DNA from: Fundidesulfovibrio soli
GTDB taxonomy: Bacteria > Desulfobacterota > Desulfovibrionia > Desulfovibrionales > Desulfovibrionaceae
Direction: 5' to 3'
DNA length: 64,000 nucleotides
Assembly: GCF_022808695.1 (NCBI RefSeq)
Contig: NZ_JAKZKW010000002.1
Coordinates: forward strand, 186,001-250,000
Both the position numbers and the translations under genes were made by a program. Below are positions 25,505 through 34,223 of this stretch, one piece after another (the stretch's first letter is position 1; each line of letters opens with the position of its first letter). The notes beneath the pieces were generated by a model. The model ran no database searches and was not told the origin of the DNA. It saw only the letters and a program-made list of their open reading frames with translations.

Positions 25505-26529
25505 GGCTTGCCCTCCTCGGGGGATTTGGCCAGGGCGGCACCCAGGGCGCGGGCCAGCTCCAGCGCGGCGGCCCGGCTCGTGGCGTCATGCACGCCCGCC
25601 AGCACGGGGCCTCTGGTCATGACCACCTGGATCATATCCTCCAGGGCCAGCACGCGCGCGCCCTCCGGCAGCCCGGCCGTGTCCGGCCCCGGCGGCACGG
25701 GCTTGAACCCGTTGCCCGTCAGGAAGGCCGCATAGGCTTCGGCCTGGGCCTGTGCCTGGGCGGCGCTCCCGCGCCGGGCCAGGAAGGCCGCCGCCTCGCC
25801 AGCGGGCAGGGCGTACTCGGCGGTGTAGACGTTCTCCAGCCCTTCCATGCCCAGGGCGTCGCTCACGGCCAGGCGCACGCTGTCCGCCCGGAGGCCGCCT
25901 GTGGGGAAGAGGTCCGCTTCGGATTTTTGGGACGCGTCCTCGGGCAGCGCGGCCAGCAGGGTCTGGGCCAGGTTCTCCAGCGCGGGGCGCAGCTCCGGGG
26001 AGGCGTGGTCCGCCACGAACTCCAGGTAGAAGCGCCCTTTGGTCAGAAACAGCGCGTTTTCGGTTGCGTAGGCGTTCTGGGCCAGGGCCAGCTGCTCGGC
26101 CCCGGGGCGGCGCTGCCCGCTGAACACGGCGAAGGCATCCTTGGGGGACTCCATGGCGTAGACGAAGACCTCGGCCCGGGCGTCCGCAACGGAGAAGGCC
26201 CGGCAGGCCATCTCCTGGAAATTGGAGGCCAGGTACAGCTCGGCCTTGCCGTCGATCTTGTCGGAGAGCGTTTCGGGATTGTAGCTTTCAAGCTCGGAGA
26301 GGGCGGTGAAACCCTGCACGCCGGCCAGATAACCCGCGCTCTGCGACAGGGCCTCGCCCTGCTGCCCGCCCACGATGCGCCCGGCGCCCTTGGGGTGGTT
26401 CATGGCCACGATCACGGCGGGGTTGAAGTCGGCCTGACGCGCGGCGAGCCAGGCCGCCACGCAGGCGAGCAGGGCCAGGATGGCGAGCCCCGTCATCCTT
26501 TCGGCCCCGCTGGTGCGCTGTCGTGCCAC
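25501..26529 (-). CDS. Secreted DUF6599-like protein
   Basis: The 342-residue product has an N-terminal membrane anchor or signal helix (MTGLAILALLACVAAWLAA) and a large extracytoplasmic part. The region ESYNPETLSDKIDGKAELYL with VFVYAMESPKDAFAVFS matches the DUF6599 pattern (a tyrosine-rich opening, InG/IdGkAElY, then ydM-sp-dAfg-F). No catalytic residues are evident. The GTG start is supported by AGGA overlapping the upstream stop. It shares an operon with DUF362, polyferredoxin and AKR genes, which suggests a periplasmic partner role in that electron-transfer group. Confidence 0.72.
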   Translation of the reverse strand: MARQRTSGAERMTGLAILALLACVAAWLAARQADFNPAVIVAMNHPKGAGRIVGGQQGEALSQSAGYLAGVQGFTALSELESYNPETLSDKIDGKAELYLASNFQEMACRAFSVADARAEVFVYAMESPKDAFAVFSGQRRPGAEQLALAQNAYATENALFLTKGRFYLEFVADHASPELRPALENLAQTLLAALPEDASQKSEADLFPTGGLRADSVRLAVSDALGMEGLENVYTAEYALPAGEAAAFLARRGSAAQAQAQAEAYAAFLTGNGFKPVPPGPDTAGLPEGARVLALEDMIQVVMTRGPVLAGVHDATSRAAALELARALGAALAKSPEEGKP

Positions 26530-26537
26530 AGGTAGTC

Positions 26538-27149
26538 CTACTGGCCGAGCTTGGCGCCCTGCTTGAGGTCGTAGCAGGGCTTGAAGTTCATGTCCTGGCA
26601 GAGGGCCTGCTCGGGCGTCTTGCCCTGGCCCAGCTGCCCGTTCACCATGATGAAGCGCAACTCGCCGCCCATCTTGGAGCCCCCGGCAACGGCCTTTTCC
26701 AGGCGCTCCCTGGTGGCCCCGTACTCACCCTCGGCCTTGTTCTTGTGGAACTGCTTGCGCCACTCGATCCACTGCTGGGGAGTCATGGCGCTCTGATCCA
26801 CGAAGACGTAGTGGACCACGCCGGTGGGGCAATCCTCTTCGAGGTAGAGGGTGTACTCCAGGGGGCCGCCGGAACCGGCTGGCTTGTCGATGCGGGCCTT
26901 TTCGCCCTCCTCGATGAGCCAGGTCGTGGGGCATTTGCGGGAGGCCAGGAAGTCCTTCACGGTGCCGAAGAGGAATTGCGGCTCCATCTCGTCGGCGATG
27001 AACAGCCCGGCGAGGAAGGCGTCCGGCGGGGTGAAGGCCACCAGGCCGTCGGCCTTGCGCAGCTCCTGGGCCTTTTCGCTGGCGGCGTGCGCAGGGGACA
27101 ACAGGACAAGGAGCAGCAGGCAGGCGGAGATCGTGGTCGTGCGGAGCAT
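26538..27149 (-). CDS. Small secreted protein of unknown function
   Basis: The 203-residue protein starts with a clear signal peptide (LRTTTISACLLLLVLLSPAHA). The mature part has paired cysteines (KCPTT, EDCPTG, LCQDMNFKPCYDL), suggesting disulfides in the periplasm. No family is recognised. The ATG at 27149 is favoured by GGGAGGG upstream, over two earlier ATGs in the same frame. It is probably the first gene of the redox operon, whose next gene begins eight bases after its stop. Confidence 0.8.
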   Translation of the reverse strand: MLRTTTISACLLLLVLLSPAHAASEKAQELRKADGLVAFTPPDAFLAGLFIADEMEPQFLFGTVKDFLASRKCPTTWLIEEGEKARIDKPAGSGGPLEYTLYLEEDCPTGVVHYVFVDQSAMTPQQWIEWRKQFHKNKAEGEYGATRERLEKAVAGGSKMGGELRFIMVNGQLGQGKTPEQALCQDMNFKPCYDLKQGAKLGQ

Positions 27150-27464
27150 GGGACCCTCCCGGTGCAGGCGGTTCATCTGTGATCTTGAGTCCATGTAGTG
27201 AATCCCGAAGAAGATGGTCAAGTTTCAAATATGACACGCCATGCCTGGAAAAAGCCAAGCAGCCCCGGATGAGCGGCTCAGCCGGCGGCGCTGTGGTTTG
27301 GCTTCGCAATTCCATATAATTGCGCCTTCTGCCAACGCCGCAGGCCCGGCTAGCTCCCAAACGGAATTTCTCGGCTTTTGTTGACCCAGCCGCCCGGCTC
27401 GATCATATATGCAGTCGACCGCATCCCGCCGCCCGGCCCGCCGGGCGGCCCCAGGAGACCGCAG
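27150..27464. other. Divergent promoter region before gnd
   Basis: This 315-base spacer separates the redox operon from gnd. It holds a 20-base dyad over a perfect TATAAT and, closer to gnd, TTGACC (27381-27386) followed after 18 bases by ATATAT, a possible gnd promoter. No protein-coding frame is supported. Confidence 0.5.
27305..27324. promoter_or_regulatory. Operator-like palindrome over TATAAT
   Basis: CGCAATT-CCATAT-AATTGCG is a perfect 7-6-7 dyad. Its second half includes a consensus -10 TATAAT at 27315-27320. No good -35 lies 16-18 bases upstream, so an activator or repressor could bind here. Confidence 0.45.
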
Positions 27465-28883
27465 ATGAGCAACCGGGACATCGCCCTGATCGGCCTGGCC
27501 GTCATGGGCCAGAACCTCGCCCTGAACATGGCCGGCAAGGGATTCTCAGTCACAGTCCACAACCGCACGGCATCGGTTACGCACGAATTCATGGAGCGCG
27601 CCGGGACCGCCGCGGGGCTGCGCGCGGAGGACACCCTGGCCGGGATGGTGGCCACGCTGGCGCGGCCGCGCAAGGTCTTCCTGATGGTCAAGGCCGGGTC
27701 CGCCGTGGACCACGTGATCGACGAGCTGGCCCCCCTGCTGGAGCCGGGGGACATCATCGTGGACGGGGGCAACTCCCACTACCGCGACACGGAGCTGCGC
27801 GCCGAGACCTTGGCCGCCAAGGGCCTGCATTACCTGGGGGTGGGCGTCTCCGGCGGGGAGGAGGGCGCGCTGCGCGGTCCGAGCATCATGCCCGGCGGTG
27901 ACCGGGACGCCTATGCCCTGCTGGAGCCGATCCTCACGGCCATCGCCGCCAGGGCGGACGGCGAGCCCTGCGTGGGCTGGATGGGCAAGGGCGGGGCCGG
28001 ACACTTCGTCAAGATGGTGCACAACGGCATCGAGTACGGCGACATGCAGCTCATCGCGGAGGCCTACGACATCCTGGGCCGGGCCGGAGGGCTCGAAGCC
28101 GGGAGGCAGGCGGAGGTGTACGCGCGTTGGAACGAGGGGCCGCTGGCCTCCTACCTGGTGGACATCACCTCCCAGGTGCTGGCACGCACCGACAAGGACA
28201 CGGGCAAACCCCTGGTGGATATGGTGCTTGACGAGGCCGAGCAGAAAGGCACCGGGCGCTGGACCGCGGAGAGCGCCCTGGAACTGGGCGTGCCCGTGCC
28301 GACGCTCACGGCGGCCGTGGAGGCCCGCAACATATCGGCCATGAAGACGCAGAGGGTCAGGGCTTCGCGCCTGCTGGCCGGGCCCGCGCCACAGGGCGGG
28401 GTGGACGTCGACGCCCTGGTCGCGGACATGGAGCAGGCCCTCTACGCGGCCAAGGTCTGCTCCTACGCCCAGGGCTTCAGCCTGCTGGCCGAGGCGGACC
28501 GGCGATCGGAGTTCGGGCTGGAGCTGGGTCTGGCGGCGAAGGTCTGGCGGGCAGGGTGCATCATCCGCGCCGCCTTCCTGGACGACATCGCGGCCAGCTT
28601 CCGGCGCGAGCCGGGGCTCGACAACCTGCTGCTGGCCAGAGAGTTCACCGGGCAGGTGGAAAGCCGCATCCCGGCGCTGCGGCGCATCGTGGGCCTGGCC
28701 GTCGCGGCGGGAATACCGGTCCCGGCGCTGGGAGCCAGCCTCTCCTACTTCGACGGCTACCGCAGCGGCCGGCTGCCAGCCAACCTGATCCAGGCCCAGC
28801 GGGACTGCTTCGGGGCGCACACCTTCAAGCGCACGGACCGCGAGGGTGTTTTCCACGCCGATTGGTCCAGTCCGGCAAATTGA
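27465..28883 (+). CDS. gnd: 6-phosphogluconate dehydrogenase, decarboxylating
   Basis: Gnd oxidises 6-phosphogluconate to ribulose 5-phosphate and CO2 with NADP, in the pentose phosphate pathway. The 472-residue protein starts with the cofactor fold (IALIGLAVMGQNLALNMAGK) and has the catalytic region VSGGEEGALRGPSIMPGG and KMVHNGIEYGDMQLI. The C-terminal NADP-type signature SLSYFDGYRS is also present. The length equals the long type found in E. coli. The start at 27465 has GGAGA ahead of it. It converges with the small cysteine-cluster gene. NadK in this window supplies the NADP pool it uses. Confidence 0.97.
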   Translation: MSNRDIALIGLAVMGQNLALNMAGKGFSVTVHNRTASVTHEFMERAGTAAGLRAEDTLAGMVATLARPRKVFLMVKAGSAVDHVIDELAPLLEPGDIIVDGGNSHYRDTELRAETLAAKGLHYLGVGVSGGEEGALRGPSIMPGGDRDAYALLEPILTAIAARADGEPCVGWMGKGGAGHFVKMVHNGIEYGDMQLIAEAYDILGRAGGLEAGRQAEVYARWNEGPLASYLVDITSQVLARTDKDTGKPLVDMVLDEAEQKGTGRWTAESALELGVPVPTLTAAVEARNISAMKTQRVRASRLLAGPAPQGGVDVDALVADMEQALYAAKVCSYAQGFSLLAEADRRSEFGLELGLAAKVWRAGCIIRAAFLDDIAASFRREPGLDNLLLAREFTGQVESRIPALRRIVGLAVAAGIPVPALGASLSYFDGYRSGRLPANLIQAQRDCFGAHTFKRTDREGVFHADWSSPAN

Positions 28884-28905
28884 CGGGCCGGGCAGGCCGA
28901 CCCGC

Positions 28906-29235
28906 TCAATACGGGCCGTCGTCCGGGGGGTATTGGGCGTCGCGGTCGCGCACGTCTTCGCGCCAGGAGTTGAGCGGGGCGCAGCAGCCCTCGCCCATGG
29001 CCAGCAGCAGGCGCATGCGCTGCGAGCCGGAGAGCCCGCAGCGGTAGAGCTTCTGTCCGGCGTCCCAGAATATCTCCGGGCAACGCCGCTTGTATCCGTG
29101 GAGGATGCGCGATTCGACGCACTGGTCGTTCAGGCAGCACCAGCCGCATCCGACGCAGGCGCTCACCCGGGGCGCCCGGCCGGGCCGGCAAACCCAGCCG
29201 GAAGAAAGGCGATTTCGGAATGTTTCATAGTTCAC
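28906..29235 (-). CDS. Small cysteine-cluster protein
   Basis: About 109 residues are encoded if the GTG at 29235 is used. The sequence has a packed cysteine cluster (SACVGCGWCCLNDQC) followed by a second set (RRCPEIFWD, YRCGL, GEGCCAPLN). This resembles YkgJ-type or related CxxCxxCC proteins thought to bind zinc or an iron-sulfur cluster. The function is unknown. No ATG is found near the conserved start, and the upstream frame has no ribosome site, so the start is uncertain. It converges with gnd. Confidence 0.65.
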   Translation of the reverse strand: MNYETFRNRLSSGWVCRPGRAPRVSACVGCGWCCLNDQCVESRILHGYKRRCPEIFWDAGQKLYRCGLSGSQRMRLLLAMGEGCCAPLNSWREDVRDRDAQYPPDDGPY

Positions 29236-29246
29236 GGTACCCCGCG

Positions 29247-29262
29247 TTGCCGGATGCGGCAA
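29247..29262. promoter_or_regulatory. TTGCCG-N4-CGGCAA dyad
   Basis: This 16-base dyad lies in the divergent spacer before the orphan receiver gene. Its half-sites are those of the 18-base sites further right, but in the opposite order. An identical half-site order also occurs between the two adjacent sites at 31069-31084. Confidence 0.35.
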
Positions 29263-29317
29263 TATAAACTCCGGCCCCGGGGCGGACCTTCCGGGCTCCC
29301 CTTTTTCCCCACCCAAG

Positions 29318-29349
29318 AGTAGGGTTTCCCTACTGGACGAAATTCGTCC
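29318..29349. promoter_or_regulatory. Two abutting palindromes upstream of receiver gene
   Basis: AGTAGGG-TTT-CCCTACT (29318-29334) is followed at once by GGACGAA-A-TTCGTCC (29335-29349). Both are perfect. They lie 68 bases or more before the GTG start and may be binding sites or a leader RNA fold. Confidence 0.5.
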
Positions 29350-29416
29350 GATAGCCAAATATGTGCACCCAGTAGCGCTGTACCTCCGGGAGAGAGGCGA
29401 CCATAAGGAGAAAACG

Positions 29417-29815
29417 GTGCGCATAATGATCGTCGAAGACAACATGGAGTCCGCGACCAACATCGCGGAAATACTCATCAAAAACGGCCACGACGTCATC
29501 CTCTCAGACGACCTCTATTGCCTCGACCTCATCAAGCAGGAGGGCGGGGTGGACATGGTCATAACGGACATCTTCCTCTGCCGCCGCTCCGGTCTGCAGA
29601 TCGTGCTGGACGTGAAGGACTACAACTCCGGGATCACGGTCATCGCCATGTCCAACGGGGGCGCGGCCTTCAACTTCGACTACCTGGACTACGCCATGGA
29701 GTTCGGGGCCGACGCCGTGATGCGCAAGCCCCTGGATGAACGCTCCGTGGTGAGCATGGTCGAGCGCTTCAGCAACGGAGGGAGCCTCTCCATGCCGGTG
29801 GCCGCCTCGGCCTAG
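29417..29815 (+). CDS. Stand-alone response regulator receiver
   Basis: The 132-residue product is one receiver domain: acidic pair IMIVEDN at the start, phospho-acceptor Asp in MVITDIFLCRRSGL, a switch Ser in VIAMSNGG, and Lys in VMRKPLDE. No output domain is attached, so it must act through a partner or as a phosphate shuttle. The GTG at 29417 is chosen because AAGGAG lies seven bases upstream; an earlier ATG (29363) lacks a site. Two perfect palindromes stand upstream. It converges with the sigma54 activator gene. Confidence 0.9.
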   Translation: MRIMIVEDNMESATNIAEILIKNGHDVILSDDLYCLDLIKQEGGVDMVITDIFLCRRSGLQIVLDVKDYNSGITVIAMSNGGAAFNFDYLDYAMEFGADAVMRKPLDERSVVSMVERFSNGGSLSMPVAASA

Positions 29816-29842
29816 GCCGTCCGCCGGGGCAGCCCCACGCAT

Positions 29843-29860
29843 GCGGCAAAATATTGCCGC
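29843..29860. promoter_or_regulatory. GCGGCAA-N4-TTGCCGC dyad, site 1
   Basis: A perfect 7-4-7 dyad lies between the ends of the receiver and activator genes. It may also act as a weak hairpin terminator, though no T run follows. It is the best match to the motif shared with four sites at 30931-31095. Confidence 0.5.
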
Positions 29861-29923
29861 CCCCGCTGAGCTTCTCAACCGTACACTCAACCATCGCAGC
29901 CCAGCCCCTGTGGGGGGCTTGGG

Positions 29924-30955
<1,032 letters not shown>

Positions 30956-30994
30956 AGCGGCTTCATCGCTCTCATGGCGGTTGCCTCCCTGGTT

Positions 30995-31012
30995 GCGGCA
31001 AATTCATGCCGC
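30995..31012. promoter_or_regulatory. GCGGCAA-N4-ATGCCGC dyad, site 3
   Basis: One base differs from the consensus. It lies 40 bases upstream of the activator start, between it and the divergent exporter gene. Confidence 0.5.
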
Positions 31013-31057
31013 TCACGCCTGCTTTATAACCCTTGCCGCTTGAAATGAAAAGCCTGA

Positions 31058-31095
31058 TCGGCAACCTGTTGCCGCTAGCGGCAAATTCTTGCCGA
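31058..31095. promoter_or_regulatory. Paired dyads, sites 4 and 5 (candidate sigma54 enhancer)
   Basis: TCGGCAA-CCTG-TTGCCGC (31058-31075) and GCGGCAA-ATTC-TTGCCGA (31078-31095) are spaced 20 bases start to start. Two turns of helix would place two activator dimers on the same face. The pair lies about 70 bases before the candidate sigma54 promoter at 31147, a usual enhancer distance. Confidence 0.6.
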
Positions 31096-31146
31096 TTGTC
31101 CGAGGGCTGAAAATCGCAATCCATTGAATTAATGGAGTATGTCTCC

Positions 31147-31162
31147 TGGTACGCTTCTTGAT
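31147..31162 (+). promoter_or_regulatory. Candidate sigma54 promoter for TauE/SafE gene
   Basis: TGGTACG-N4-TTGAT matches the -24/-12 consensus (TGGCACG-N4-TTGCW) in spacing, in the -24 GG and in the -12 G. The base after that G is A where C is usual, and T replaces C at -22. It lies about 88 bases before the exporter ATG. Confidence 0.55.
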
Positions 31163-31249
31163 TGTGCGTGATGGAACAAGCGTGGGGCGTGCCGCCTGCC
31201 CAACCGGGCGGTACTGAATGAATTCGGAAGCAAGGGAGAGCGAGCAAAC

Positions 31250-32224
31250 ATGAAATCGAGATGGATGCGACTTTCAATGGTGGTGTTGGCCCTGTGCCTG
31301 GCCTGGGTGGCCATCGCCCTGGCCGCGGGCGCCGACGGCGGCAAGGCGTTGGCCGAAGTTTCCCAGGCGGCGGGTACGCCCGACGCCCCTTGGTGGCAGT
31401 GGCCCGCCGTTCTGCTGGTGTTCTGCTTCGTGCTGGGCATCATCGCCGTGCTGGCGGGCGTGGGCGGCGGCGTGCTGTTCGTCCCCCTGGTGAGCGGCTT
31501 CTTCCCGTTCCATCTGGACTTCGTGAGAGGCGCGGGCCTGCTGGTGGCCCTCGCGGGCGCGCTGGCCGCGGGCCCCGGTCTGCTCAAACGCAACATGGCG
31601 AGCCTTCGCCTGGCGCTGCCCGTGGCGCTCATCGCGAGCACCTGCGCCATCATCGGCGCCATGATCGGCCTGGCCCTGCCCACCAACATCGTGCAGATGG
31701 CCCTGGGCGGCACCATCCTGTTCATCGCCTTCCTGCTGCTGTTCTCCAAGAACACGGTGCGCCCCGTGGTCGAAAAGCAGGACGCCATCGGCATGGCCCT
31801 GGGCATGCAAGGCGCCTACTACGATCCCGGCACCTGCGAAACCATCGACTGGAAGACCCACCGCACCCTGCCCGGCCTGCTGCTGTTCATCGTCATCGGC
31901 GTCATGGCGGGCATGTTCGGCCTGGGCGCCGGCTGGGCCAACGTGCCGGTGCTCAACCTGGTCATGGGCGTGCCTTTGAAGATCTCCGTGGGCACCTCCA
32001 AGTTCCTGCTGTCCATCACGGACACCTCGGCCGCCTGGATCTACCTGAACCAGGGCTGCGTCATCCCCCTGATGGCCATCCCCTCGGTCATCGGGCTGAT
32101 GTTCGGCTCCTTCGCCGGCGTGAAGCTGCTGGCCAAGGCCAAGCCGAAGTTCATCCGCTACATGGTCATCGGCGTGCTGCTGTTCTCCGGCGCCAAGGCG
32201 CTCATGAAGGGCCTGGGCCTCTAA
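31250..32224 (+). CDS. TauE/SafE-family sulfite/anion exporter
   Basis: The 324-residue membrane protein begins with an N-terminal hydrophobic segment that may be a signal anchor. The TauE/SafE repeat motifs are visible: GIIAVLAGVGGGVLFVPLVS in the first half and GVMAGMFGLGAGWANVPVLN in the second. Characterised relatives export sulfite or organosulfonates. In a sulfate reducer sulfite is a plausible cargo, but this is inference. A loop of about 40 residues (KNTVRPVVEKQDAIG and on) splits the halves. GGGAGAG precedes the ATG. It is followed at 29 bases by a small membrane protein gene. Confidence 0.9.
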   Translation: MKSRWMRLSMVVLALCLAWVAIALAAGADGGKALAEVSQAAGTPDAPWWQWPAVLLVFCFVLGIIAVLAGVGGGVLFVPLVSGFFPFHLDFVRGAGLLVALAGALAAGPGLLKRNMASLRLALPVALIASTCAIIGAMIGLALPTNIVQMALGGTILFIAFLLLFSKNTVRPVVEKQDAIGMALGMQGAYYDPGTCETIDWKTHRTLPGLLLFIVIGVMAGMFGLGAGWANVPVLNLVMGVPLKISVGTSKFLLSITDTSAAWIYLNQGCVIPLMAIPSVIGLMFGSFAGVKLLAKAKPKFIRYMVIGVLLFSGAKALMKGLGL

Positions 32225-32253
32225 TCCGCCCAATCTGATTAAGGAGTCGAATC

Positions 32254-32688
32254 ATGGCTGATAATACCAATGCCTGCGTGAGCGTGGAAACCCCGCCCGA
32301 GCAGACCCTGTATGCCGATTTCCTGTTCTGGGGTTGCTGGGGCGGCCTGGCCCTGATGGCCCTGACCTATATCCTGTACGTCACGGGCTTGATGGCTCCC
32401 CACGTGCCCATGGACAAGATCGTCCAGCTCTGGAGCCAGCCCGTGAAGGTCTACCTGGAGCAGGGCAACGTCCCCCAGGGCTGGGGCTGGGCCACGCTGC
32501 TGGCCAAGGGTGACTTCCTTAACTTCCTGGGCATCGCGCTGCTTGCAGGCCTGACCATCGTGGCCTACATCCCGCTCATCCCGGCCTTCTTGAAGAAGAA
32601 GGACATGACTTACGCCATCATCGCTCTTCTCGAAGTGGTGGTGCTCACCGTGGCCGCATCCGGCCTCGTGGGTAGCGGCGGACACTAG
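32254..32688 (+). CDS. Three-helix membrane protein, DUF1634-like
   Basis: The 144-residue protein has three hydrophobic segments (LFWGCWGGLALMALTYILYV; FLNFLGIALLAGLTIVAYIP; YAIIALLEVVVLTVAASGLV). This topology, and the position right behind a TauE/SafE exporter, fit the DUF1634-type partner of such transporters, though motif support is weak. It may modulate the exporter. TAAGGAG lies eight bases ahead of the ATG. Thirteen bases separate it from the degenerate activator gene. Confidence 0.65.
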   Translation: MADNTNACVSVETPPEQTLYADFLFWGCWGGLALMALTYILYVTGLMAPHVPMDKIVQLWSQPVKVYLEQGNVPQGWGWATLLAKGDFLNFLGIALLAGLTIVAYIPLIPAFLKKKDMTYAIIALLEVVVLTVAASGLVGSGGH

Positions 32689-32701
32689 GAGCCCCCATCA
32701 G

Positions 32702-33862
32702 ATGAAGCCCCTGAGCCCCGAAATACTCGTCTCGCTCGACCTTGCCCCCGTCCTGGACGGCCTGCCCCTCGGGGTGGCCGTCCTGGACAGGGACGGACTG
32801 CTGGTGACCATGAACGCCGCCCTGGAGCGGCTCACGGGGTTCAGCAGGAGCGAGATGGCCGGGGTGCCGGGGCGGCACGTGCTGCGCTCGGGGCTGTGCC
32901 ACAAGCGCACGGCCCAGGAGGGCCCGGCGGATACGGACATCATCAACCGCCACCGCCGTCGCATCCCGGTGCGCCTGCACTCCCTGCCCGTCAACGACGC
33001 CAGCGGAGAAATGCGCTACCGGCTCGACCTCGTGGAGGACTTGAGCGCCCTCAAGGACCTTGAGCGCCGCCTGGAAGAGCCGGGCGGCGTGGGAGGCCTG
33101 GTGGGCAAGAGCCCCCAGATGGAGCGCCTGATGCGCCTGCTGCCGGCCATGGCCCAGGCCGACGCCCCGGTGATCGTCATCGGGGAGACCGGCACAGGCA
33201 AGGACGCCGTGGCCGAGACCATCCACAAGCTCTCGCCCCGCTCGCGGGAGCCGTTCGTGCGGGTCAACTGCGGGCCCATGTCGCCGGAGCTTCTCGAGGC
33301 CGAGATATTCGGCCGGCGCCAGCCCACCGGCGAGATCACCCCGGGGGCCTTCCAGCGGGCCGGGGCCGGCACGGTGCATCTCTCCGACATCGGCGAGCTG
33401 CCCGAGGCCCTGCAGATCCGCCTGGTGCAGTTCACGGACGAAGGGCTGATCCGCCCCGTGGGCGCGGCCATGGACGTGCGCTCACAGGCGCGGCTCATCG
33501 CCTCATCGCCGCTGGCCCCGGAGGATCTGGTTCGCGCGGGCAAGCTCCGCAGGGACATCGCCTACCGCCTGGGCGCCCTGCGCCTGGACCTGCCGCCGCT
33601 GCGCGAACGCCGGGAGGATATCGAATTTCTGCTGGCGCACTTCCTGGAGCTGTATGCGGCCAAGTTCCGCAAGAAGGTGGACGGGTTCACGCCCAAGGCC
33701 CGCAGGCTGCTCCTGGCGCACGACTACCCGGGCAACGTGCGCGAGTTGCGCAACGTGGTGGAATTCGCGGTGATGGTCTGCACCAAGCCGGCCATCCCGC
33801 CCGCTTGCCTGCCGGTTCACCTGCTCGGGCACCTGGACCTCTCCGGGGCGGGAGGCGAGTAG
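32702..33862 (+). CDS. Degenerate sigma54-activator-like protein lacking DNA-binding domain
   Basis: The 386-residue product has an N-terminal PAS domain (VAVLDRDGLLVTMNAALERL) and an AAA+ domain of sigma54-activator type. Walker A is intact (GETGTGKD). The sigma54-contact GAFTGA is absent: the spot reads GEITPGAFQRAG. Walker B is changed (TVHLSDIGE in place of LDEIGE), and sensor I is IASSP. The arginine-rich RRDIAYRL and the PGNVRELRN regions remain. No helix-turn-helix follows. It probably does not open sigma54 promoters itself and may instead be a regulatory subunit, perhaps of the receiver-less activator encoded upstream. AGGAG precedes the ATG. Confidence 0.85.
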   Translation: MKPLSPEILVSLDLAPVLDGLPLGVAVLDRDGLLVTMNAALERLTGFSRSEMAGVPGRHVLRSGLCHKRTAQEGPADTDIINRHRRRIPVRLHSLPVNDASGEMRYRLDLVEDLSALKDLERRLEEPGGVGGLVGKSPQMERLMRLLPAMAQADAPVIVIGETGTGKDAVAETIHKLSPRSREPFVRVNCGPMSPELLEAEIFGRRQPTGEITPGAFQRAGAGTVHLSDIGELPEALQIRLVQFTDEGLIRPVGAAMDVRSQARLIASSPLAPEDLVRAGKLRRDIAYRLGALRLDLPPLRERREDIEFLLAHFLELYAAKFRKKVDGFTPKARRLLLAHDYPGNVRELRNVVEFAVMVCTKPAIPPACLPVHLLGHLDLSGAGGE

Positions 33863-33863
33863 C

Positions 33864-34223
33864 ATGCGCAGCAAACGAGTGCTCATCCCGCTCTTCCGCG
33901 ACGAGGTGGCCCCCAGGTTCGACCTGGCTTCGGCCGCGCTCATCGCCATGGTCACTCCGGGCGAGGAGAACATCCCCACCACGGACTTCCTGCTGCCGCA
34001 GCCCTCGGCCGAGGGCGTGTGCGACCTGGTGCTGCAAAAAGACGTGGATGTGGTGATCTGCGGGGCCATCGAGGAGGAATATTACCACTATCTTCGCTGG
34101 AAGAGAGTGGAAGTACTTGATAATGTGGCGGCGCCGGCCAGGGTCGCTCTCGAGCGATTCGCCAAAGGGGCGCTTCGGGCCGGGGACATCCTCTTTGCCA
34201 AGGGAGGCACCGATGCTCGGTGA
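33864..34223 (+). CDS. NifX/NifB-type metal-cluster-binding domain protein
   Basis: The 119-residue protein fits the dinitrogenase iron-molybdenum cofactor family (KRVLIPLFRDEVAPRFDLAS; DVVICGAIEEEYYHYLRWKR). The usual metal-cluster partner proteins of nitrogen fixation are not nearby, and this subgroup, found in sulfate reducers, is of unknown role. Cys residues (GVCDLV, VICGAI) might hold a metal. It starts one base after the previous stop and its end overlaps the histidine kinase start by 11 bases, so it belongs to the signalling operon. It could be a metal or redox sensor for the relay. Confidence 0.8.
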   Translation: MRSKRVLIPLFRDEVAPRFDLASAALIAMVTPGEENIPTTDFLLPQPSAEGVCDLVLQKDVDVVICGAIEEEYYHYLRWKRVEVLDNVAAPARVALERFAKGALRAGDILFAKGGTDAR

